64,000 nt of DNA from Micromonospora sp. DSM 45708. Its GTDB lineage: Bacteria > Actinomycetota > Actinomycetes > Mycobacteriales > Micromonosporaceae. The translations under genes and the position numbers were made by a program. The notes under the pieces were generated by a model that saw only the letters and a program-made list of their open reading frames with translations, had not been told where the DNA came from and ran no database searches. The DNA is taken from contig NZ_CP154796.1 in the NCBI RefSeq assembly GCF_039566955.1, positions 5,332,001 through 5,396,000 of the forward strand. Reading direction: 5' to 3'. Positions 57,465-64,000 of this stretch are shown one piece after another; position 1 is the stretch's first letter; every line of letters begins with the position of its first letter.

Positions 57465-58846
57465 GCTCGGGATACCGCCTTCTCGTACAGTCCGGTGAGT
57501 CGGTGATCCGGGTCGTAGCGGTCCTTCACGGCACGCCAGGTCTCCCCGCCGTAGAGCCGGTCGAACGCCGCCCGGTCGTAGTACGCGTCGGAGTAGAGCG
57601 ACTTGTGGCCGCCCGACTCCGACACCATGTGCTCGATCCGCCGGTTGACGTCGCCGTCGGCGGCGCCCGGCGCGATCGGGACGCTGCCCCAGAAACCGAT
57701 GTTCACATAGGTCTCGCCCGGTTGGAGCGGATACAGCGGCCACGCCCGGGCCGATCCCGGGCCGGCCGGCTCCCGCAGCCGCAGCGGGCAGAGCCACACC
57801 GGATTCATCCCCACGTCGCCCGCGAACCAGCGCAGGAAATCCGGCGTGCGCGCCAGCGGGATCTCCACGTCCTGCACCACCCGCTCGCGCGCCGGCCGGC
57901 CCCGCCACCTGTCGACCCGGGCGGCCACCTGGTGCCGGTGCTCGAAGCGCACGATCTTGTGATAGAAGTCGCTGCGCCGGTAGCGCTGCGGCCAGAGCCG
58001 CCGGAGGACCGGGTGCTGCACACCGAACGCGGACGAGCACCAGAACCAGTCGGTGTCCCACCGCCAGAGATAGTCGTACGCGGTCAGCACGTCGCGGGTG
58101 CGGCGACGCAGGGAGCGGTAGTAGATCTCCTGGCCGGTGTAGTCGGACGGGCGGCCGTCGGCCTCGTCGGTGAACGCGCCGAGCACCAGGTAGGACTCGC
58201 CGGGGCTGAACATCACGCCGTCCATGGCGTCGACCGGCTCGCCCGCGAAGGCGCCCTTGTCGACCACCTCCCCGATCGCGTCGACCAGCTCCTCCAGCCG
58301 GGTGAACCGGATGTTGCGCAGCGCCACGTGCCGGCCGACCGGTTGCAGCTCGATGCGCAGGCGGGTGGCGTAGCCGAGGCTGCCCAGCGAGTTGGGGAAC
58401 GCCCGGTGCAGCTCGGCGTGCTCACCCCGGGGGCGGGTGGTGACCAGCTCCCCCGCGCCGGTCAGCACGTCCATCTCGGTCACCGACTCGTGCGGCAGGC
58501 CGTTGCGGAACGAGGTGGACTCGATGCCCAGACCGGTCACCGCGCCGCCCAGCGTGATGGTGCGCAACTGCGGCACGACAAGCGGCATCAGCCCGTGCGG
58601 GAGCGTCGCGTCGACCAGGTCCTCGTAGGTGCACATGCCCTGCACGTCGGCGGTGCGGGCGGTCGTGTCCACGCCGAGCACCCCGGTCAGCCCGCTGACG
58701 TCCAGCCCCGGCACCCGCGGCGCGGAACGGGGGCGGAACAGGTTGGACGTCTGCTTGGCCAGCCGCACCGTCTCGCCGGCGGGCACCGCGGCGTAGGACC
58801 GCCGCAGCGCGTCCACCGCCCGTTCATGATCACGGACAGCTCGCAT
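57461..58846 (-). CDS. FAD-binding oxidoreductase, reductase partner for 10-methyl fatty acid synthesis
   Basis: 461 residues of the VAO/DprE1-like flavoprotein family. The FAD-binding part (~35-210) contains G-V-D-T-T-A-R-T-A-D-V-Q-G-M near 75 and L-G-G-A-V-T-G-L-G-I-E-S near 127; the C-terminal cap and substrate part ends with Y-D-P-D-H-R-L-T-G-L-Y, the usual C-terminus of this branch. No covalent-flavin His is seen in the expected place. It is the first gene of the operon and probably reduces the methylene group made by the methyltransferase with NADPH. ATG/GTG choice: the GTG-like codon at 58846 begins M-R-A-V-R-D-H-E. Confidence 0.88.
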   Translation of the reverse strand: MRAVRDHERAVDALRRSYAAVPAGETVRLAKQTSNLFRPRSAPRVPGLDVSGLTGVLGVDTTARTADVQGMCTYEDLVDATLPHGLMPLVVPQLRTITLGGAVTGLGIESTSFRNGLPHESVTEMDVLTGAGELVTTRPRGEHAELHRAFPNSLGSLGYATRLRIELQPVGRHVALRNIRFTRLEELVDAIGEVVDKGAFAGEPVDAMDGVMFSPGESYLVLGAFTDEADGRPSDYTGQEIYYRSLRRRTRDVLTAYDYLWRWDTDWFWCSSAFGVQHPVLRRLWPQRYRRSDFYHKIVRFEHRHQVAARVDRWRGRPARERVVQDVEIPLARTPDFLRWFAGDVGMNPVWLCPLRLREPAGPGSARAWPLYPLQPGETYVNIGFWGSVPIAPGAADGDVNRRIEHMVSESGGHKSLYSDAYYDRAAFDRLYGGETWRAVKDRYDPDHRLTGLYEKAVSRA

Positions 58847-58929
58847 GAGATCACTTTACGCCCCGGACCGACAATTCGCGGCACCTCAACGGGTGGCCGG
58901 CGGGCGAGCCCCGGCATAGCGTGGACGAC

Positions 58930-59214
<285 letters not shown>

Positions 59215-59271
59215 GTCACCGGCCGCCGGGGCGACTGGCCCTCGGCGGCTCCGGTGGGTCAGGATGCCCCC

Positions 59272-59985
59272 ATGGCCGACCCGCGTCCCGACCCGTCCGG
59301 CACCGTCTACGGTGCCCGCCCCGCCCGCGGTGGCGTCCGGCTGCCCCGGGACCCGCTGATGCGGACCGCGCTGGGCGTCGCCCTGGTCGGCGTACTCCTG
59401 GGGGTGTTCTTCGCCACCGGCGTGCTCGGTGGTGGGGCCGACCGGCCGGTGGTGCCGGCGGCGGCCGTGCCGACCCCGGCGGCGAGCGAGCCGGCCCCGG
59501 CCCCGCCGACGACCGAGGCCCCGCCGTCGCCCACCCCGAGCGCGACGCCGGAGACGCCCGCCGCGCCGGTGGCCACGCCGAGGGTGATCCGGGGCGTGCC
59601 GTCCGGGCGCTGCGTCGGCGTCACCGGCGACGACCCGGAGGGCGCGCAGGCCGCGCTCGCCGACTGCACCGGCGGGCCGGAGCAGCAGTGGGTGGTCACG
59701 CCGGTCGCCCCCGACACCTACCTGCTGGTCAACGCCGCCAGCGGCAAGTGCCTCGACGTCAACGAGGCGAGCACCGACGACGGCGCCGACGTGCAGCAGT
59801 GGTCCTGCAACGGGCAGGCCAACCAGCAGTGGAAGCTCCAGCCGACCGGCGGCGGCCCGGTGCTGCTGGTCGCCGTGCACAGCGGCAAGTGCGCGCAGGT
59901 CGACGACGCCGGCACCGAAGCCGGTCGGGAGCTGGAACAGGCGCCGTGCGGCGGCGCCGCCGAGCAGCAGTGGGCGCTCGGCTGA
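59272..59985 (+). CDS. Membrane-anchored ricin-type lectin domain protein
   Basis: 237 residues. A short cytoplasmic part, one membrane segment near 33-52, a Pro/Thr/Ala-rich linker (~63-105), and a ricin B-type lectin domain (~110-237) with Q-Q-W repeats near 142, 180/188 and 233 and paired cysteines (G-R-C-V-G/A-D-C-T; G-K-C-L-D-V/W-S-C-N; G-K-C-A-Q-V/A-P-C-G). Three QxW subdomains form a beta-trefoil. It probably binds sugars at the cell surface. ATG at 59272. Confidence 0.88.
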   Translation: MADPRPDPSGTVYGARPARGGVRLPRDPLMRTALGVALVGVLLGVFFATGVLGGGADRPVVPAAAVPTPAASEPAPAPPTTEAPPSPTPSATPETPAAPVATPRVIRGVPSGRCVGVTGDDPEGAQAALADCTGGPEQQWVVTPVAPDTYLLVNAASGKCLDVNEASTDDGADVQQWSCNGQANQQWKLQPTGGGPVLLVAVHSGKCAQVDDAGTEAGRELEQAPCGGAAEQQWALG

Positions 59986-59989
59986 CCGG

Positions 59990-61273
59990 TCAGCCCCGGT
60001 AGCTCCAGGCCCGCCGGCCGACCGCCGCCACGGGCAGCGCGAACGCGGTGCGTCGGCGCAGCAGCAGCGAGAGCCCGGCCGCGCCGATCGACAGCGCGCC
60101 GGCCGCGTACCAGGCCACCGCGTAGTCGCCGAGCCGGTCCCGGACCAGGCCGGCACCGGTGGCGGCCAGCGCGGCGCCCACCTGGTGCGCGGCGAACACC
60201 CAGCCGAAGACCACCGCGCCGGACGCGCCGAACCACTCCCGGCACAGCGCCACCGTCGGCGGCACGGTGGCCACCCAGTCCAGCCCGTAGAAGACGATGA
60301 AGACGAGCATGCTCGGCTCGGCCCGGCCGGCGAACAGGCTCGGCAGCAGCAGCAGCGACGCGCCGCGCAGCGCGTAGTAGGCGCCGAGCAGCAGCCGGGC
60401 GTCGACCCGGTCGGTGAGCCAGCCGGAGGCGATCGAACCGGCGATGTCGAAGAGCCCGACCACGGCGAGCAGGCCGGCGGCGGTGGTCTCCGGCATGCCG
60501 TGGTCGTGCGCGGCCGGCACGAAGTGCGTGCCGACCAGCCCGTTGGTGGTCGCGCCGCAGATCGCGAAGCCGCCGGCCAGCAGCCAGAACGGCCGGGTCC
60601 GGGCGGCGGCGGTCAGCGCGCCGACCGCGCGGGCCGCCGCGCCGCCCGCCGGCCGGGCCGGCGGCACGACAGCGGTGGCGCCGTAGGCCGGCCGGCCCAG
60701 GTCCGCCGGGTGCTCGCGCAGCAACCACACCACCAGGGGTACGACGGCGAGCGCGGCCCCGGCGACGACGAGTGCCGCCGCGCGCCAGCCGTGGTCGCGC
60801 ACCAGCACCGCGAGCAGCGGGAGGAACACGAGCTGACCGGCCGCCCCGCCGGCGGTGAGCACGCCGGTGACCAGGCCCCGGCGGCGGACGAACCAGCGCC
60901 CGGTGACGGTCGCCACGAACGCCAGCGCCATCGAGCCGGTGCCCAGCCCGACCAGCACGCCCCAGCAGAGGACGAGCTGCCAGCTCTCGGTCATCGCCAC
61001 GGTCAGCCCACTGCCGGCCGCCACCAGCAGCAGCGCGCCGGCCACCACCCGACGGATGCCGAACCGGTCCATCAGCGCCGCGGCGAACGGGGCGGTGAGC
61101 CCGTAGAGCAGCAGGTTGACCGAGACGGCGGCGGAGATGGTGGCGAGCGGCCAGCCGAACTCGGCGTGCAACGGGTGCAGCAGCACGCCGGGGGTGGCCC
61201 GGAAGCCGGCGGCGCCGACCAGCGCGACGAAGGCGACCCCGGCGACGAGCCAGGCCGGATGCAGTCTTTTCAC
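59990..61273 (-). CDS. MFS transporter
   Basis: 427 residues with 12 membrane segments in two halves and a ~30-residue loop after the sixth. The signature between segments 2 and 3 reads A-A-L-M-D-R-F-G-I-R-R (G-x-L-x-D-R type), and G-W-L-T-D-R-V-D-A-R sits at the mirror position in the second half. Similar to oxalate/formate- or monocarboxylate-like antiporters of the MFS, substrate unknown. It diverges from the GlxA-type regulator gene by 71 bp, so that regulator probably controls it. GTG start. Confidence 0.9.
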   Translation of the reverse strand: MKRLHPAWLVAGVAFVALVGAAGFRATPGVLLHPLHAEFGWPLATISAAVSVNLLLYGLTAPFAAALMDRFGIRRVVAGALLLVAAGSGLTVAMTESWQLVLCWGVLVGLGTGSMALAFVATVTGRWFVRRRGLVTGVLTAGGAAGQLVFLPLLAVLVRDHGWRAAALVVAGAALAVVPLVVWLLREHPADLGRPAYGATAVVPPARPAGGAAARAVGALTAAARTRPFWLLAGGFAICGATTNGLVGTHFVPAAHDHGMPETTAAGLLAVVGLFDIAGSIASGWLTDRVDARLLLGAYYALRGASLLLLPSLFAGRAEPSMLVFIVFYGLDWVATVPPTVALCREWFGASGAVVFGWVFAAHQVGAALAATGAGLVRDRLGDYAVAWYAAGALSIGAAGLSLLLRRRTAFALPVAAVGRRAWSYRG

Positions 61274-61344
61274 CCACCGAGTCTCCGACGGTCGGGGTGG
61301 CTGGCACGAGTGGCCGGAAAGCCATCATGCGCAATAATCGGGCC

Positions 61345-62358
61345 ATGCCCGCCACGCTGCCGCACCGCGTCGCCGTCCTCGCCCTGGACGGCGTGGTCGC
61401 GCTCGACCTCGGCACCCCGGCCCAGCTCCTCGGCGCCGCCCGGGCGGCCGACCGGACCCCGCTCTACGCGGTCACGACCTGCACGCCGGGCGGTCGCCCG
61501 GTGCGCAGCACCGCCGGCTTCCAGGTGCTCCCCGACCACGGGCTCGACCTGCTCGCGACCGCCGACACGGTGATCGTCCCCGGCATCCACGCGGGCCCAC
61601 CGCTCACCGCCGGCACGGTGGACGCCGAGGTGGCGGGCGAGCTGCGCGCCGCCCACGACCGGGGCGCGCGGATCATGTCCATCTGCACCGGCGCGTTCGT
61701 GCTCGCCGCCGCCGGCCTGCTCAACGGCCGCCCCGCCACCACCCACTGGGCGTACGCGGCCCGTTTCCGCCGGCTGCACCCCGGCGTACGACTCGACCCG
61801 GAGGTGCTCTTCGTCGACGACGGCCGGGTGCTCACCTCGGCCGGGGTGGCCGCCGGCATCGACCTCTGCCTGCACCTGATCCGCACCGACCACGGCAGCG
61901 CGGTGGCCAACCGGGCGGCCCGGCGCTGCGTCGTGCCGCCGTGGCGCGACGGCGGCCAGGCGCAGTACATCGAACAGCCGGTGCCCCGGGTCGCGGAGGC
62001 CGGCACCACGGCCACCCGGGAGTGGGCCCGGCAGCGCCTGCACGAACCGGTGACGCTGCGCGAGCTGGCCGCGCACGCGCGGATGAGCGTGCGCACGTTC
62101 ACCAGGCGCTTCCGCTCCGAGACCGGGCTCAGCCCGGCGCAGTGGCTGCTCCGGCAGCGCACCGAACACGCCCGGGTGCTGCTGGAGACGACCGACCTGA
62201 GCGTCGACCGGGTCGCCCGGGACGCCGGCTTCGGCACCACCGCCGCCCTGCGGCAGCACTTTCAGACCCGGGTGGGCGTGTCCCCGACGGCCTACCGCCG
62301 CGCCTTCCGCGCACCCGTGCCGTCAGGCCGGGTGGGGGTGTCGGCGCAGGGCGCGTAG
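61345..62358 (+). CDS. GlxA-family AraC-type regulator (DJ-1/PfpI domain)
   Basis: 337 residues. The N-terminal ~185 residues are a DJ-1/PfpI-like amidase fold with I-C-T-G-A-F-V-L-A near 115 (nucleophile-elbow Cys present) and the C-terminal part holds two AraC HTH units (~225-325): L-R-E-L-A-A-H-A-R-M-S-V-R-T-F-T-R-R-F near 237 and V-D-R-V-A-R-D-A-G-F-G-T-T-A-A-L-R-Q-H-F near 287. The start is taken as the ATG at 61345; an AATAAT -10-like hexamer 7 nt before it suggests a leaderless transcript. An ATG at 61327 adds 6 residues. Probably regulates the divergent MFS gene. Confidence 0.9.
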   Translation: MPATLPHRVAVLALDGVVALDLGTPAQLLGAARAADRTPLYAVTTCTPGGRPVRSTAGFQVLPDHGLDLLATADTVIVPGIHAGPPLTAGTVDAEVAGELRAAHDRGARIMSICTGAFVLAAAGLLNGRPATTHWAYAARFRRLHPGVRLDPEVLFVDDGRVLTSAGVAAGIDLCLHLIRTDHGSAVANRAARRCVVPPWRDGGQAQYIEQPVPRVAEAGTTATREWARQRLHEPVTLRELAAHARMSVRTFTRRFRSETGLSPAQWLLRQRTEHARVLLETTDLSVDRVARDAGFGTTAALRQHFQTRVGVSPTAYRRAFRAPVPSGRVGVSAQGA

Positions 62359-62826
62359 CTGGGTCAGGTGCAGCGGAAGGTGCACCCGGACGTGCAGGTC
62401 CAACGCCCGCCCCCAGGGAAGCGAGTCGTCCACGTCCAGGTCGAAGCCCTCCCGCAGCACGGTCTCCACAGGCGTCTCGGCGGCCGGGCCGAGCCGGTCG
62501 GCCAGCGAGCACAGCTTCTGGCTGGTGGCCCGCAGCAGGGTCGCGAGCCCGTCCAGCCCGCCGCACTCGGACACCAACGCGTCGAGCTGCGGCCGGTGGA
62601 TGGTGTCCACGTCGTAGTAGGCGAACGGCGAGCCGGCCAGCACCGCCTCGGTCGCCTCGCTCATCAGCTCGTCGTTGGCGGCGAGGTGCGCGACGATCTG
62701 CTCGGCGCTCAACTCACCCTCCGGCGGCGGCCCGAACCCGCCCGCGTCCACCTCCACGAGCAGCTCGTCGTACGCCCGCCGCAGGTCGGCGGCGTCCACC
62801 TCGTCCATGCCCGCATCCAACCCCAT
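62323..62826 (-). CDS. DinB-like/hypothetical helical protein
   Basis: 167 residues, mostly helices, consistent with a four-helix DinB/MDMPI-like bundle: A-A-D-L-R-R-A-Y-D-E-L-L near 12, E-Q-I-V-A-H-L-A-A-N-D-E-L near 43 (His in the helix that carries a metal ligand in this fold), and H-V-R-V-H-L-P-L-H-L-T-Q-L near 145 (second His set). Such proteins are often thiol-dependent or metal-binding transferases. The ATG at 62826 has GGGGGTGGG before it; an ATG at 62808 is also possible. The 3' end overlaps the GlxA gene by 36 bp, convergent. Confidence 0.7.
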   Translation of the reverse strand: MGLDAGMDEVDAADLRRAYDELLVEVDAGGFGPPPEGELSAEQIVAHLAANDELMSEATEAVLAGSPFAYYDVDTIHRPQLDALVSECGGLDGLATLLRATSQKLCSLADRLGPAAETPVETVLREGFDLDVDDSLPWGRALDLHVRVHLPLHLTQLRALRRHPHPA

Positions 62827-62853
62827 CCCACCCCCGCCGCGCGCGGATTCACC

Positions 62854-62891
62854 GAAAGCGTGGCCATTCCACGCGCGATGGCCACGCTTTC
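62854..62891 (-). terminator. Hairpin terminator after the VWA gene
   Basis: Perfect 14-bp arms (GAAAGCGTGGCCAT) with a 10-nt loop, 19 bp after the VWA gene's stop and upstream of the next gene on the same strand. Confidence 0.8.
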
Positions 62892-62910
62892 CGTGCATCC
62901 GCGGGCGGGG

Positions 62911-64000
62911 TCAGCGGCGACCGTGGCGGGCACGGAGATAGTCGGAGACGACGTACTCGCCCAGGTCGTCCAGGTCGGGGGTGAACATCCGGCCGTTCGA
63001 CCGGCGGGCCACCGCGTCGACGAACCGGCGCAGCCCCGGGTCGTCGCCGAGCATGAACAGGTTGAGCGTGGCGCCGTACCGGGTCAGTCTGTCCACCTCG
63101 CGGATGGTCGCCTCGATCGTCTCCGGCAGCGGGGGCCAGTTGAAGTACGCCTCGCCGTCCTCCGGGTCCAGGTGGGCGGTGGGCTCGCCGTCGGTGACCA
63201 CGAGCACCACCGGCTCGGCGCCCGGGTGGCGGCGCAGGTGCCGGCCCGCCAACCGCAACGCGTGCTGGAGGTTCGTGCCCTGCTCCATGTCCGGCTCCGC
63301 CGCCGCCAGCTCCTGCTGGGTCAGCGGCGCCGCCTCCCGCCCGAAGCCGACGATCTGCAACGCGTCCTGCGGGAACCGGGTGGCCATCAGGTGCGACAAC
63401 GCCAGCGCCGTCTGCTTCATCGGACCCCACCGCCCCTGCGAGATCATCGAGTACGACAGGTCGACGCAGAGCACCACCGCCGCGGACGCCCGGCGCTCGG
63501 TCTCCATCACCTCGAAGTCCTCGACCGCGAGCGGCACCGGCACGCCGGGGCCGGCCCGGCGCACCGCGCGGGTCAGGGTGCGCACCACGTCCAGCGGCTG
63601 CTCGTCGCCGTACTCCCAGGGGCGGGAGGCGCCGCTGACCTCGCCGGCCGCACCGGCGGACCGCAGGTCGTGCTGACCCCGGGGACCGGCCGTCAGGTCC
63701 GCGAAGACCCGCCGCAACGCGGTGCCGGCGAGCCGGCGCAACGCCTTCGGGCTGAGCGTGAGCCCGTCCGCGTCCCGGGTCACCCAGCCCTGGCGGCGCA
63801 GCTCCCGCTCCAGGTCACGCAGGCGGCGTACGTCGTCGGCGGCGTCCCGGCCCAGCGTCCGGGCCACCGCGTCGACGTCGACGTCGTCCAACGTGGCGCC
63901 GGCCTGGTCCTGGTCGAGCGAGTCCAGCAGCTCGTCGAGCTCGGCGATCTCGTCGAGCGCGCCGGTCGCCTCGCCGTAGCCGAGCGGCTGGTCGCCGCGG
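62911..64000 (-). CDS. VWA-domain protein, 5' end outside the window
   Basis: 363 codons are visible; the frame is open to the right edge, so the start is outside. A Asp/Glu-rich helical region (first ~45 visible residues) and a charged helical part lead to a von Willebrand A domain over the last ~200 residues with the MIDAS residues D-L-S-Y-S-M (DxSxS) near 180 visible residues, the Thr in E-Q-G-T-N-L and V-V-T-D-G-E-P-T. It resembles the VWA partner of actinobacterial MoxR/magnesium-chelatase-like ATPases; an AAA gene would be expected further right. Confidence 0.85.
   Translation of the reverse strand, partial: RGDQPLGYGEATGALDEIAELDELLDSLDQDQAGATLDDVDVDAVARTLGRDAADDVRRLRDLERELRRQGWVTRDADGLTLSPKALRRLAGTALRRVFADLTAGPRGQHDLRSAGAAGEVSGASRPWEYGDEQPLDVVRTLTRAVRRAGPGVPVPLAVEDFEVMETERRASAAVVLCVDLSYSMISQGRWGPMKQTALALSHLMATRFPQDALQIVGFGREAAPLTQQELAAAEPDMEQGTNLQHALRLAGRHLRRHPGAEPVVLVVTDGEPTAHLDPEDGEAYFNWPPLPETIEATIREVDRLTRYGATLNLFMLGDDPGLRRFVDAVARRSNGRMFTPDLDDLGEYVVSDYLRARHGRR

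Overview
The window is a very GC-rich stretch with strong third-position G/C bias, frequent GTG starts, many 4-bp ATGA/GTGA overlaps and many secreted or Tat-dependent proteins. This points to a filamentous actinobacterium. A family-wide mix of DUF6082, DUF6879, S-4TM, CU044_5270-like and Cys-rich tail proteins, a 10-methyl fatty acid operon and GGGGCCCC-type interspersed palindromes suggest Micromonosporaceae, probably Micromonospora or a close relative. That is inference; no rRNA is present to check it. The window is open at both ends: a class A beta-lactamase-like gene is cut on the left and a von Willebrand A protein on the right.

Layout. 1-12.4 kb: LysR regulator diverging from the beta-lactamase-like gene, secreted endonuclease I, an aldo/keto reductase behind a MerR-type promoter, a GNAT enzyme, a flavin reductase with a DrrAB-type exporter, a large AAA/STAND-like ATPase, a DHFR-like reductase, and an unrecognised three-gene operon (Tat-exported protein, 86-residue protein, Cys-rich protein). 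12.4-20.4 kb: a deletion-scarred SDR remnant, snapalysin, a three-gene membrane operon of unknown role, an SF1 helicase and an M6-like secreted protease. 20.4-32 kb looks accessory: DUF6082, DUF6879 and partner, GIY-YIG nuclease, an S-4TM putative pore-forming effector diverging from a transmembrane kinase-like protein, a secreted inhibitor-like protein, a degenerate flavohemoprotein, a zinc-ribbon/HTH regulator with GNAT partner, and a CYTH enzyme without a canonical start codon.

32-47.5 kb: two-component system, membrane proteins, VOC and DUF2071 proteins, a Cys-rich YidD paralogue, AraC/GyrI regulator, an aminoglycoside phosphotransferase-like gene carrying an in-frame palindromic repeat, gluconate kinase and permease, a TipAL-type MerR regulator and a GGDEF-EAL protein. 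47.5-64 kb: a catalytically dead trypsin-like protein with tachylectin-like repeats, a GH26 mannanase, a Cas4-like nuclease with an unknown partner, an ArsR/SRPBCC pair, the two-gene 10-methyl fatty acid operon, a ricin-type lectin, an MFS transporter diverging from a GlxA-type regulator, a DinB-like protein and the VWA protein.

The most interesting system is the divergent pair at 23.1-26.6 kb: an S-4TM effector (a family predicted to act in nucleotide-centred immunity) opposite a membrane-anchored kinase-like protein with an extracytoplasmic CU044_5270-like domain, with two palindromes in the shared control region. Also worth attention are the four-copy interspersed palindrome family, which in two places supplies part of a gene (a C-terminus and a ribosome binding site), and the Tat/small/Cys-rich operon.
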